A DNA stretch of 64,000 bases, taken from positions 3,472,001-3,536,000 of the forward strand of contig NZ_CP126238.1 of the NCBI RefSeq assembly GCF_044792555.1. The letters run 5' to 3'. Source of the DNA: Alicycliphilus denitrificans_A. GTDB taxonomy: Bacteria; Pseudomonadota; Gammaproteobacteria; Burkholderiales; Burkholderiaceae_C. The translations under genes and the position numbers were made by a program. The first letter of the stretch is position 1. Each line of letters starts with the position of its first letter. The notes below the pieces were generated by a model, which did no database searches, was not told where the DNA came from, and saw only the letters and a list, made by a program, of their open reading frames with translations. This document shows, piece by piece, positions 1 to 7,920 of this stretch.

Positions 1-131
1 CGCGCCGACACGATCACCTGCGCGCCCCGGGCGTGCAACTGCCCGGCCAGCGCCCGGCCGATGCCGCTGGAGGCGCCGACCAGCCACACGCGCTTGCCGC
101 GCCAGTCGCTCAGGGGCGGGTTCAGGGGCAC
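1..131 (-). CDS. Short-chain dehydrogenase/reductase, N-terminal part (runs off the window)
   Basis: Only the first 43 codons are present; the gene continues beyond the left edge. The reading frame contains WLVGASSGIGRALA, the glycine-rich dinucleotide-binding loop of classical SDR enzymes, which reduce or oxidise a substrate using NAD(P)H. I place the start at a GTG at 131 because AAGGAG sits seven bases upstream, inside the end of the DUF3833 gene, whose stop lies only four bases away. It is therefore the last visible gene of the leftward lipid/redox operon. The substrate cannot be judged from this fragment. Confidence 0.8.
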   Translation of the reverse strand, partial: MPLNPPLSDWRGKRVWLVGASSGIGRALAGQLHARGAQVIVSA

Positions 132-135
132 GGGC

Positions 136-672
136 TCACTCCTTGGTGAAGGACAGCAGCACCTCGCCCAGCGTGACGCCAAACTTGCTCATGGTCGCGC
201 GGTTGAGCATCACCCGCTCGTCGACCAGGAACATCCAGTCGTCGAACTGCACCTCGTACTCGCTGCCGTCCACCGGCAGGCGCAGCGTGTAGTTCCAGCG
301 GAAGGCGTTGCCGGAAGTCTGGCCCTGGGCCTCGCCCACCACATCGTCGGCGCGGCCGGTGTAGCGGCCATGAGCGTGCTTGGTCAGGCGCCAGACGCGG
401 CGCTGGGTGCTGCCGTCCGCGTAGGTGAAGGCCTCGTCCAGCACGCCCTGGTTGCCCTCCCAGCGGCAGTCCATCACCACGGTGAAGCGGCGCACCACCT
501 CGCCGCCGCGCTGCTGGAAGATGCCGTGGGCCAGGACACGGCCGTTGAAATAGCGGTCCAGCTCCAGCAGCGGGCGCTGCTGGGCATAGTCGGTCACCTG
601 CGGGCTGGCACAGCCCGCGAGGACGGCAGAGCCTGCCAGCAGGGCCAGCAGGGCATGGCGGCGGGTGTTCAT
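136..672 (-). CDS. DUF3833-type lipoprotein
   Basis: A 178-residue protein with a lipoprotein signal: hydrophobic stretch LLALLAGSAVLAGC with the lipobox cysteine at about residue 21. The mature part is rich in beta-type segments (WRLTKHAHGRYTGRADDVVG, FRWNYTLRLPVDG), as in the DUF3833 family, which has no established biochemical activity. The start ATG overlaps the stop of the upstream MFS gene (ATGA), showing translational coupling. It is likely anchored in the inner or outer membrane facing the periplasm. As part of the CarH-linked operon it may handle or bind a modified lipid; that is inference. Confidence 0.8.
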   Translation of the reverse strand: MNTRRHALLALLAGSAVLAGCASPQVTDYAQQRPLLELDRYFNGRVLAHGIFQQRGGEVVRRFTVVMDCRWEGNQGVLDEAFTYADGSTQRRVWRLTKHAHGRYTGRADDVVGEAQGQTSGNAFRWNYTLRLPVDGSEYEVQFDDWMFLVDERVMLNRATMSKFGVTLGEVLLSFTKE

Positions 673-1982
673 GGGGTCGCTCCTGGAGTAGGGGTTGGTG
701 GGCGGATCAGCAGCCGGTGCAGCAGCGTGGCCGCCAGCAGCTTGAGCGCGCAAGGCAGCAGCGCGTAGGCCCAGGCCAGGCGCTGCAGGGCCTGGGCGTC
801 CTGGGTGCCGGGGGTGTAGCCGCCCCACTGCAGCAGCGGCAGCGCGGCGCCCGCAGCCAGGGCCAGGTTCAGCTTGGTGGCTAGGTTCCACCAGCCCAGG
901 TAGGCGCCTTCGCTGCGCCCCTGGGCGCCGTGGCGCTCGACCAGCCGGGCCAGCAGCGCCCCGGGTAGGGCGAGATCCGCACCGAGCGCCATGCCCGACA
1001 GCGCGCAGATCACGGCAAACGCGGCCGCCTGGCCGCTGCCCAGCCCCACCGTCCAGCCAAAGCAGGCCACGGCTAGCAGCATGCCGCCCAGCCAGGCGCG
1101 CTCCAGCCCCCAGCGGCGCACGGCGCGCAGCCACAGCGGCATGGACAGCGCGCCGCAGACGAAATACAGCACCAGGAACAGCGCGGTCTGCGCCTGCGTG
1201 GCCTGCAGCCGGTCCTGGGCAAAGAACAGCATCAGGGCCGCGGGAATGGCGCTGGCAATGCCGTTGCACAGGAACACCGCCAGCAGGCGGCGAAAGCCGG
1301 CTTGCACCAGCGGCTGCCAGACGGCGGCCCAGGGCAGCGCGGCGGGCCGCGCCGGGGCCGATGCCGATGGCGCGGGGCGCGGCGCCCACCACAGGGCCAG
1401 CCAGCCGACCAGCAGGGCGAGCGCAAACACCGCCAGCATGGGCCCGGCGCCCCAGGCCACCGACAGGGCGCTGGCCGTGACCACGCCGATCAGCCCCGGC
1501 CCCTCGCGCCAGGCCACTACGCGGCTGCGCTGCAGCGCGTCGCCCCCGAGGCGCACGCCCCAGGCCTGGTGGGCAATGACCAGTTGGCTGTGCGCCAGGC
1601 AGGTCAGCAGCAGGCCCGCCACCATCCACACGGCCAGCGCCTGCGGCTCCTGCACCCGCGGGAAGAACAGCCCTGCCAGCCCCAGCACCTGCACCATGGC
1701 CGAGCCGCCGGCCACCCCCAGCACCGCGCGCAGCGGCCCCTGGTACAGGCGGTCGCTCAGGCGCCCGAGCAGCGGCTCGGCCGCGGCGTCCAGCAGGCGC
1801 ACCAGCATCAGCAGGGCGCCCACGCGGGCCAGCGGCAGGCCCAGCACCGTGGCGTAGTGGTGCGGCAGCACCACGTACAGCGGCAGGGCCACAAAGGCCA
1901 GCGGCAGGCCCAGCAGGCCGTAGGCCGGGCCCGACCACCAGCGCGGCAGCGGGGCGGCCGGCGGCGGCAGCACGGTGCTCAT
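669..1982 (-). CDS. MFS-type membrane transporter
   Basis: A 437-residue polytopic membrane protein with about twelve hydrophobic segments. The loop after segment two reads LLDAAAEPLLGRLSDR, resembling the motif of the sugar/cation symporter (GPH) branch of the major facilitator superfamily, including its conserved acidic position. It overlaps both neighbours by four bases (ATGA at 669-672 and 1979-1982), so it is co-translated with the chalcone-isomerase-like and DUF3833 genes. Substrate unknown. Its constant company with lipid-modifying genes suggests a lipid-related or membrane-stress-related cargo, but nothing in the sequence proves this. Confidence 0.8.
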   Translation of the reverse strand: MSTVLPPPAAPLPRWWSGPAYGLLGLPLAFVALPLYVVLPHHYATVLGLPLARVGALLMLVRLLDAAAEPLLGRLSDRLYQGPLRAVLGVAGGSAMVQVLGLAGLFFPRVQEPQALAVWMVAGLLLTCLAHSQLVIAHQAWGVRLGGDALQRSRVVAWREGPGLIGVVTASALSVAWGAGPMLAVFALALLVGWLALWWAPRPAPSASAPARPAALPWAAVWQPLVQAGFRRLLAVFLCNGIASAIPAALMLFFAQDRLQATQAQTALFLVLYFVCGALSMPLWLRAVRRWGLERAWLGGMLLAVACFGWTVGLGSGQAAAFAVICALSGMALGADLALPGALLARLVERHGAQGRSEGAYLGWWNLATKLNLALAAGAALPLLQWGGYTPGTQDAQALQRLAWAYALLPCALKLLAATLLHRLLIRPPTPTPGATP

Positions 1983-2551
1983 GGTGCGGCTCCGCCCGGG
2001 CTGCGTGCCAGCAAGGCGCTGCGCAAACCGGGCTCGGAGGTGCGCGGCGAGAGCCAGATGCCGAAGAACAGGCGCGCCAATGCGGCATCGTCAATCGTGC
2101 CCAGCGCCTGGCTGCCACGCCACAGGTGCATGCCCTGGCCCGGCTGGTACAGGCCGATGAGCCGATCGCCGGGCTGCACATCCGGGAGCAAGGCCGCCAG
2201 ACGCTGCTGCCAGCGCTCGGCCTGGGCCGGCTCCAAGGGGGCCTGGCGCTGCATTTCCTCCACGGAGCGCTGGGCGATGGCCGCGCCGCTGAAGGCCCGG
2301 TGGTAGGTGAGCTCCAGCGCCAGCGCGTGGGCGCCAAAGCGGCTGGCGTCAAAACCGGGCGTGACCCACAGCCGTGCGTCGTAGATGCGCAGACCGAAAA
2401 AGCGCAATTGCCCCTCGCCCGCCAGCGCGGCGCCGGGCAGGGCCTGGTGCAGCCAGGGGGGCGGCGCGCTGCCGTCGCGTGCCAGCGCCGGATGGCCCGC
2501 AGCCGCCGCCAGGGCCACGGCAGCTCCGGCAGCCACAGCCCAGCGTTTCAC
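1979..2551 (-). CDS. Chalcone isomerase-like exported protein
   Basis: The body (LRFFGLRIYDARLWVTPGF, LELTYHRAFSGAAIAQRSVE, FFGIWLSPRTSEPGLRSALL) matches the bacterial chalcone-isomerase-like family, whose members share the fatty-acid-binding fold of plant chalcone isomerase but mostly lack known activity. I choose a GTG start at 2551 because it gives a clean signal peptide (KRWAVAAGAAVALAAAAG, then ALA before Arg-Asp) and because the upstream DNA is a dispersed repeat, not coding sequence; the open frame extends to 2590. The protein is probably periplasmic and may bind a fatty acid. The stop overlaps the start of the MFS gene. Confidence 0.75.
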   Translation of the reverse strand: MKRWAVAAGAAVALAAAAGHPALARDGSAPPPWLHQALPGAALAGEGQLRFFGLRIYDARLWVTPGFDASRFGAHALALELTYHRAFSGAAIAQRSVEEMQRQAPLEPAQAERWQQRLAALLPDVQPGDRLIGLYQPGQGMHLWRGSQALGTIDDAALARLFFGIWLSPRTSEPGLRSALLARSPGGAAP

Positions 2552-2554
2552 ATA

Positions 2555-2612
2555 TGAAAATTGGCTCCAGGGCATATCCAGCAAGCGCAATCAGCTCTTC
2601 TTTTGATAGTCA
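2555..2612. repeat. Dispersed AGCTG...GCGCTTG hairpin repeat, copy 1
   Basis: On the minus strand this reads GAGCTGATTGCGCTTGCTGG followed by ATATGCCCTGGAGCC and AATTTTC. It matches the intergenic repeat seen elsewhere in the window (for example 14305-14369 and 42328-42396). It fills the gap between the chemoreceptor and the chalcone-isomerase-like gene and helps fix the latter's start. Confidence 0.6.
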
Positions 2613-4280
2613 ACCGGCGGCTGCACGCAGGCGCGGCGCCAGCGGCGCGGCGGCGCGCTGCGGCAGTGCAGGCCCACGCGCCGGGGCGGCCCAGGCCTCG
2701 CTGCCCGCCGGCGCATCGAGCGCCAGGCGGAACACGCTCACCGCCTCGGCCAGCTCTGCCGCCTGCTGCTTGAGGGTTTGCGCGGCGGCGGCGCTTTGCT
2801 CGACCATGGCGGCGTTCTGCTGCGTGGCGCGGTCCAGGTGGGCCACGGCGTCCCCCACCTGGGCAATGCCGTCGGTCTGCTCGGCAGTCGCGGTGCTGAT
2901 TTCGGCAATCAGCCCGGCCACACACTGGGCCTGCTCCACGATGTCGGTCATGGTGGCCCCGGCGTCGCCCACCAGGCGCGCGCCCTGCTCCACCTTGGCC
3001 ATGCTGCCGTCGATCAGGCCCTTGATCTCCTTGGCGGCCTCGGCACTGCGCTGGGCCAGCGCACGCACCTCGCCCGCCACCACGGCAAAGCCGCGCCCCT
3101 GCTCGCCGGCACGCGCGGCCTCGACGGCGGCGTTGAGCGCCAGGATGTTGGTCTGGAAGGCGATGGAGTCGATCACGCCGATGATGTCCGCCATCTTGTG
3201 GCTGCTGGCGGTGATCTCGTCCATGGTGCTGACCACCTGGGCCACCACCGTACCGCCCTTGTGCGCGGCCTCGCTGGCCGAGGCCGCCAGTTGCGTGGCC
3301 TGGCGCGCCGAATCGGCGTTGTTCTTCACCGAAGCCGTCATCTGCTCCATCGACGAAGCCGCTTGCTGCAGGTTCGAGGCCTGCTCTTCCGTGCGCTGCA
3401 GCAGCCCGGCGTTGCCCCCAGCGATCTCTTCGGCGCCCACGGTAACTGCGTTCGATGCCTGGCGCACCTGGCCCACCACACGCGCCAGGCTGGCTTGCAT
3501 GGCCCCCAGTGATGCCAATACGCTGCCCGGCTGGGCCTGGGCGGCGCCAGTCACCGGCTGCAGGTTGCCCTGCGCCACGAGGCTAGCCACATCGGCCAGC
3601 GCTACGGGCTCGGCCCCGAGCTGGCGCACGATGCTGCGCGCCACGTTCCATGCCACGGCCACGCTCAGCACCAACGCCAGCAGCAGTGCCGAGAACATCA
3701 CGCCCAGGAAGCTGCCCGCCTCGTCCATGGCGCCCTGGTTGGTTTTCTGGATGCGTGCTTCCTTGAAGTCAATGAGCTTGTTGATCGCTGCCAGCCATTG
3801 CACGTATTGCGGCTTGGCCTGCGTCCACAGGGTCTGTGCCGCAGCCATATCACCCGCCTGCACCTGGGCAATGATGGCCTGCGTGGTGGCCACGGCCTTG
3901 GATTCCACGCTGCGGATATCGGCATACAGCTGCCCCAGCTCGGGTGCGGCTCCCTCCCGGGTGATGAGCTTTTCCAGCGGCGCAGCCGACTGGGCGTAGA
4001 AGTCCGCCAGCGCGGCAATGGTGGCGATTTCCTTGTCCCGCTCGGCGGGTGTGGGGCTAAGCACCACGTCACGCACGGCGATGGAGCGGTCATGCGCCGA
4101 GCCGCGGAAATTGATGGCGTAGCGCTGCACCTGCACGTGGATGTCGTTGTTGGCGCGCAGTGCCTGGTTTATTCGGTCCACCTTGACCAGGGCGATGCCG
4201 GTAAGCACCACCAGGAGGGCCAGAATCAACCCAAACCCCGCATACAAGCGGGCGGCAACGGTCATACGGGAAAAAAACAT
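2610..4280 (-). CDS. Methyl-accepting chemotaxis protein
   Basis: A 556-residue chemoreceptor. It has an N-terminal transmembrane segment (about residues 9-30), a periplasmic four-helix-bundle sensor (about 35-185), a second transmembrane segment (about 190-212), and a cytoplasmic signalling coiled coil with the hairpin core IAFQTNILALNAAVEAARAG. The start at 4280 is supported by AAGGA seven bases upstream; an in-frame extension to 4301 has none. The tail is Ala/Pro-rich and lacks a CheR-tethering NWETF pentapeptide. The ligand is unknown. Its place inside the lipid/redox operon, between the Cfa-like and chalcone-isomerase-like genes, is unusual. Confidence 0.9.
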   Translation of the reverse strand: MFFSRMTVAARLYAGFGLILALLVVLTGIALVKVDRINQALRANNDIHVQVQRYAINFRGSAHDRSIAVRDVVLSPTPAERDKEIATIAALADFYAQSAAPLEKLITREGAAPELGQLYADIRSVESKAVATTQAIIAQVQAGDMAAAQTLWTQAKPQYVQWLAAINKLIDFKEARIQKTNQGAMDEAGSFLGVMFSALLLALVLSVAVAWNVARSIVRQLGAEPVALADVASLVAQGNLQPVTGAAQAQPGSVLASLGAMQASLARVVGQVRQASNAVTVGAEEIAGGNAGLLQRTEEQASNLQQAASSMEQMTASVKNNADSARQATQLAASASEAAHKGGTVVAQVVSTMDEITASSHKMADIIGVIDSIAFQTNILALNAAVEAARAGEQGRGFAVVAGEVRALAQRSAEAAKEIKGLIDGSMAKVEQGARLVGDAGATMTDIVEQAQCVAGLIAEISTATAEQTDGIAQVGDAVAHLDRATQQNAAMVEQSAAAAQTLKQQAAELAEAVSVFRLALDAPAGSEAWAAPARGPALPQRAAAPLAPRLRAAAG

Positions 4281-4355
4281 GGATGCATCCTTGGGCGGCA
4301 AATGGGAGAGGGGTGGGGTGGGTCCTGTCAGGCGCAGTGCCGGGGCGCGGTGGCC

Positions 4356-5579
4356 TCAGTCCTTGACCAGCGTGTACTGCATCACGTCGATGCTCCTGGT
4401 ATCGAAGGCGGCCTCGCAATAGGCCAGGTAGAACTCCCAGGTGCGCTGGAAGGCGGGGTCGAAGCCCTGGGCCTGCACCTGGGCGCGCTGCTCGGTGAAC
4501 TGCCGGCGCCAGCGGCGCAGGGTCTCGGCGTAGTCGGCGCCGAAGGCGAACTCCTCGGCCACGCGCAGGCCCGCCTGCTCGGCCGCGGCGCGAAAGCGCG
4601 CGGGACTGGGCAGGCAGCCGCCCGGGAAGATGTACTGCTGGATGAAGTCCGTGCCGCGCACGTAGCGCTCGAACAGCGTGTCGTGGATCACGATGCTCTG
4701 CACGCAGGCGCGGCCGCCGCGCTTGAGCAGGCGTGCCAGCGCGCCGAAGTAGTCCGGCCAGTAGTCCTGGCCCACGGCCTCGACCATCTCGATGGAGCAG
4801 ATGGCGTCGAAGGGCGCGTCCTGGATGTCGCGGTAGTCCTGCAGGCGCAGGTCCACCCGCGGCGCCAGGCCGGCGGCCTGCATGCGTGCGCGGCCCCAGG
4901 CGAGCTGCTCGGTGGACAGGGTCACCCCCGTCACCTGCGCCTTGAACTCACCGGCCGCCATCTCGACCAGGGCGCCCCAGCCGCAGCCGATTTCCAGCAC
5001 GCGGTGGCCGGGCTGCACGCCCGCGCTGTGCAGCGCACGGCGCAGCTTGGCGTTCTGCGCCTGGGTCAGGTCGCCGGCCAGGTCGCCCTGGAACCAGGCG
5101 CTGGAGTAATTCATGCTCGGGTCCAGCCAGAGCGCGTAGAAGGCGTTGCCCAGGTCGTAGTGCGCGTGGATGTTGCGCCGGCTGCCCGCGCGCGTGTTGC
5201 GGTGCAGCAGGTGGCGCAGGCGATAGGCCAGGCGCCCCCACCAGCGGCCATACACCAGCGACTCCAGCGCCTCGCGGTTGCCCATGAGCAGGCGCAGCAG
5301 GTCGGCCAGGTGCGGCGTGCTCCAGTCCTGGGCGATGTAGCCCTCGGCCAGGCCGATGTCGCCCGAGCGCAGCACGGCGCCGAAGACGCGCCAGTCGTGC
5401 ACGCGCATGCTGGCGTGGGGCTGGCCGCCCTGGCCCAGTTGCAGGATGCATCCGTCGGGCAGCTCCAGGTGCAGGGTGCCGTAATGCAGGCGCTGCAGCA
5501 GGTGCAGCGCGCTGCGCGCCACGGCGGGCATGCCGGCGCTCGGGCGCAGCGGGGTGGGTGTCGCGGTGGTGGTATTCAT
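4356..5579 (-). CDS. cfa: Cyclopropane-fatty-acyl-phospholipid synthase family methyltransferase
   Basis: A 407-residue SAM-dependent lipid methyltransferase of the Cfa family, which modifies unsaturated acyl chains already in phospholipids. Visible features are the SAM-binding motif VLEIGCGWGALVEMAAGEF (about residues 180-198), the acidic CSIEMVEAVG motif, and the C-terminal IQQYIFPGGCLPS segment. The N-terminal domain matches the usual lipid-binding part and the length fits the family. Members in photo-oxidative stress clusters can make methylated, non-cyclopropane products, so the product should not be assumed. The ATG at 5579 follows the DUF1365 gene after a 40-base gap. Confidence 0.9.
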   Translation of the reverse strand: MNTTTATPTPLRPSAGMPAVARSALHLLQRLHYGTLHLELPDGCILQLGQGGQPHASMRVHDWRVFGAVLRSGDIGLAEGYIAQDWSTPHLADLLRLLMGNREALESLVYGRWWGRLAYRLRHLLHRNTRAGSRRNIHAHYDLGNAFYALWLDPSMNYSSAWFQGDLAGDLTQAQNAKLRRALHSAGVQPGHRVLEIGCGWGALVEMAAGEFKAQVTGVTLSTEQLAWGRARMQAAGLAPRVDLRLQDYRDIQDAPFDAICSIEMVEAVGQDYWPDYFGALARLLKRGGRACVQSIVIHDTLFERYVRGTDFIQQYIFPGGCLPSPARFRAAAEQAGLRVAEEFAFGADYAETLRRWRRQFTEQRAQVQAQGFDPAFQRTWEFYLAYCEAAFDTRSIDVMQYTLVKD

Positions 5580-5619
5580 GGTCTGAGGCCTTGGGTGCAG
5601 GAGCGGGTCAGGACGGAAA

Positions 5620-6441
5620 TCACAGCGGCGGGCGCGCGCGCGAGACGGGCCGCGCCGGCGGCTGCGGCTTGGTGTGAAAGGGCGCGCGCTTGAGCCACAG
5701 CAGCAGCGCATGCCAGTGGATGCGGGCGATGACGCCCAGCGTCAGCAGCGGGTAGTGCCACAGGGCGCGGCGGCGGCTGGCGGCGTCCAGCGGCTGCAGG
5801 CGGCCGGCCACGCCCGTGAGCACCAGCGGGCCCTGGGCGTCGTGGTAGTCGATGCGCACGCGCGTGGACTGCAGGCCCTGCGCGCCGCTGCGCCGGAACT
5901 CGAAGCGGTAGCCGCCTTCGACCGGGCAGAAGGGCGAGACGTGGAACACCTTGCGCGCCTGCAGCTCCTGGCCGTAGCGCGGCTGGTCCAGCACATAGGC
6001 GTGGCGCTCGCCAAAGGTGTTGTTCACCTCGGCGACGATGGCGCGCAGGCTGCCGTCGGGCCGGTGGCAGTACCAGAAGCTCACCGGCTTGAAGCTGTAG
6101 CCCAGCACGCGCGGGTAGCAGTGCAGCCAGACCTCGCCCAGCGCGTCGGTGATGCCCTCGGCCAGCAGCAGCTCGTCCAGCCAGGCCAGGGCGCCGCCCT
6201 GCTGCGGGCCGCGCCCGTCGCCGTGGTCGGCGTCGCGAAAGGCCAGCGCCCCGGCGCGGTTGAGCGCCAGCACGCCCGCGGCCTGGGGCTGCACGCGCAG
6301 CGTGCGCATGGGCAGCAGCAGGAAGAAGGTCGGCACGATGAAGCGGTGGCGGCGCGGGCGCAGGCGCGTGTGCCACACATGGCCGAAGCCGATGTGCGGC
6401 ACGGGGCCCCGGGGGGCACTGGCGCCTGCGCCGGGGTTCAT
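5620..6441 (-). CDS. DUF1365 protein
   Basis: A 273-residue protein of the DUF1365 family. Recognisable segments are GHVWHTRLRPRRHRF at the N-terminus, the central GYSFKPVSFWYCHRPDGSL, VAEVNNTFGERHAYVL, and KVFHVSPFCPVEGGYRF. The biochemical function of the family is not established. It is repeatedly found next to a FAD-dependent amine-oxidase-like protein and a Cfa-like methyltransferase. Here its ATG overlaps the stop of the FAD oxidoreductase (ATGA, 6438-6441), so the two are co-translated and may act in one step on membrane acyl chains (inference). Confidence 0.88.
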   Translation of the reverse strand: MNPGAGASAPRGPVPHIGFGHVWHTRLRPRRHRFIVPTFFLLLPMRTLRVQPQAAGVLALNRAGALAFRDADHGDGRGPQQGGALAWLDELLLAEGITDALGEVWLHCYPRVLGYSFKPVSFWYCHRPDGSLRAIVAEVNNTFGERHAYVLDQPRYGQELQARKVFHVSPFCPVEGGYRFEFRRSGAQGLQSTRVRIDYHDAQGPLVLTGVAGRLQPLDAASRRRALWHYPLLTLGVIARIHWHALLLWLKRAPFHTKPQPPARPVSRARPPL

Positions 6442-7742
6442 GCGGCCTCCCGGCGGCGCAGCTGGGCCAGCAGCAGATCGGCGGCGCGGTAGCCGGACTG
6501 CAGGCCGTCCTCGTGGAAGCCGTAGCCCGTCCAGGCGCCGGCAAACCAGGTGCGCTGCACGCCCTGCAGCTGCGGCACGCGGCCCTGCGCGGTCAGGGCG
6601 CCGAGGTCAAACACCGGGTGGTCGTAGTCGAACTCGGCCAGCACCTGCGCCGGGTCGATGGGGCGCGCGGGGTTGAGCGACACCAGCACAGGCTGGGCGA
6701 AAGGCAGGGGCTGCAGGCGGTTGAGCCAGTAGTGCAGGCACACGCGCGCAGCCTCCTGTGCGCCCTGGGCGGCGCGCTCGTAGTTCCACGCGGCCCAGGC
6801 GCTACGGCGGCGCGGCAGCACGCGGGCATCGGTGTGCAGCACGGCGCGGTTGGGTTGGTAGCGGATGGCGCCCAGCACCTGCTGCTCGGCCGCCGTGGGC
6901 CGGGCCAGCAGGCGCAGGGCCTGGTCGCTGTGCACGGCCAGCACCACGGCGTCGAAGCGCTCGCTCTGGTTGGCCGTCTGCACGCGCACGCCCGCGGCGT
7001 CGCGCTCGATGCGCTGCACCGGCACGGCCAGGCGCGCGTCCAGCCCGCGCAGCAGCTTGTCGACGTACTGGCGCGCGCCCCCGGCCACGGTATGCCACTG
7101 CGGCCGGTCCTGCACCTGGATCAGGCCATGGTTGTGGCAGAAGCGCACCATGGTGGCGACCGGAAAGCGCAGCATCTGGTCCGTGGGGCAGCTCCAGATG
7201 CAGCCCAGCATGGGCAGGAAATACCAGTCGCGGAACGCGGCGCCAAAGCCGTGCGCGTCCAGGAACTCGCCCAGCGGCTGCTGCAGCGCAGCCTCGGCGC
7301 CGCTCTCGGCCAGCACGGTGCACAGGCGGTTGAAGCGCAGCAGCTCGCGCAGCATGCCCCAGAAGTGCGGGCGCAGCAGGTTGCGGCGCTGGGCAAACAC
7401 GGCCGCCAGGCTGGCGCCGCTCCACTCCAGCGCCCCGGCGCCCCAGGCCCCGGCGCCGGGCACCTGCACGGAAAACGACATGTCCGAAGGCGCCGTGGGG
7501 ACGCCCAGCTCGGCGAACAGCGCGATCAGGCCCGGGTAGGTGCGCTCGTTGAACACCAGGAAGCCGGTATCCACCCCGTGGGTCACGGCCTGGCCCTGCG
7601 CGTCGGGCAGGCACACGTTCACGGTATGGGTATGGCCGCCGAAGTAGTCCCCCGCCTCGAACACGGTGACGCGCACCTCGCCGCGCAGGCGGTGCGCGGC
7701 GGCCAAGCCGGAAATCCCGGAACCGATGACAGCAATTTTCAT
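6438..7742 (-). CDS. FAD-dependent oxidoreductase (COG2907 type)
   Basis: A 434-residue flavoprotein. The N-terminus KIAVIGSGISGLAAAHRL is a dinucleotide-binding fold with the GxGxxG signature; an acidic residue follows at VTVFEAGDYFGGHTHTV. The C-terminal WFAGAWTGYGFHEDGLQSG is the second FAD-contacting motif of amine-oxidase-like enzymes. The ATG at 7742 is chosen because GGGAG lies six bases upstream. It is the first gene of the leftward operon and faces the CarH/LitR-type regulator across a 178-base gap. Relatives in light or singlet-oxygen regulons are thought to oxidise or desaturate fatty acyl chains; that role here is inferred from context. Confidence 0.88.
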   Translation of the reverse strand: MKIAVIGSGISGLAAAHRLRGEVRVTVFEAGDYFGGHTHTVNVCLPDAQGQAVTHGVDTGFLVFNERTYPGLIALFAELGVPTAPSDMSFSVQVPGAGAWGAGALEWSGASLAAVFAQRRNLLRPHFWGMLRELLRFNRLCTVLAESGAEAALQQPLGEFLDAHGFGAAFRDWYFLPMLGCIWSCPTDQMLRFPVATMVRFCHNHGLIQVQDRPQWHTVAGGARQYVDKLLRGLDARLAVPVQRIERDAAGVRVQTANQSERFDAVVLAVHSDQALRLLARPTAAEQQVLGAIRYQPNRAVLHTDARVLPRRRSAWAAWNYERAAQGAQEAARVCLHYWLNRLQPLPFAQPVLVSLNPARPIDPAQVLAEFDYDHPVFDLGALTAQGRVPQLQGVQRTWFAGAWTGYGFHEDGLQSGYRAADLLLAQLRRREAA

Positions 7743-7802
7743 GAGCACTCCCGATCTGCGGTGCGATGCCTGGGCCCAGGAGCTGGGCTGGTACGATCGA
7801 TA

Positions 7803-7868
7803 CTGTACTAGACAAATTTAATTTTGTCCTAGACAATTTACACCAATACCGAGATTTGTCCATGACAA
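7803..7868. promoter_or_regulatory. Operator array of TTGTC-N3-GACAA sites between regulator and operon
   Basis: Two perfect inverted repeats TTGTC-N3-GACAA lie at 7824-7836 and 7856-7868, and a degenerate third (CTGTA-CTA-GACAA) at 7803-7815. Their centres (7809, 7830, 7862) are 21 and 32 bases apart, about two and three helical turns, so all face the same side of the DNA. A second palindrome, GACAAA-N6-TTTGTC, overlaps at 7811-7828. The array is in the divergent promoter region of the MerR/B12 regulator and the lipid operon and is the obvious binding region for that regulator. I see no convincing -35/-10 pair. Confidence 0.65.
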
Positions 7869-7920
7869 CCTGCGTTCTGGCCCCCGTCCCACCCCCTGCC
7901 TGCTGCCCGGAGGCTGCCGC

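Noticed and set aside
61..768. Long plus-strand open frame over the DUF3833 and MFS genes
   Set aside because: Composition (His/Ala/Gln/Arg-rich, no domains) is that of an antisense shadow of real minus-strand genes; the same holds for most long overlapping frames here.
2552..2590. Longer N-terminus for the chalcone-isomerase-like protein
   Set aside because: These bases belong to a dispersed repeat, and the GTG start at 2551 gives a proper signal peptide.
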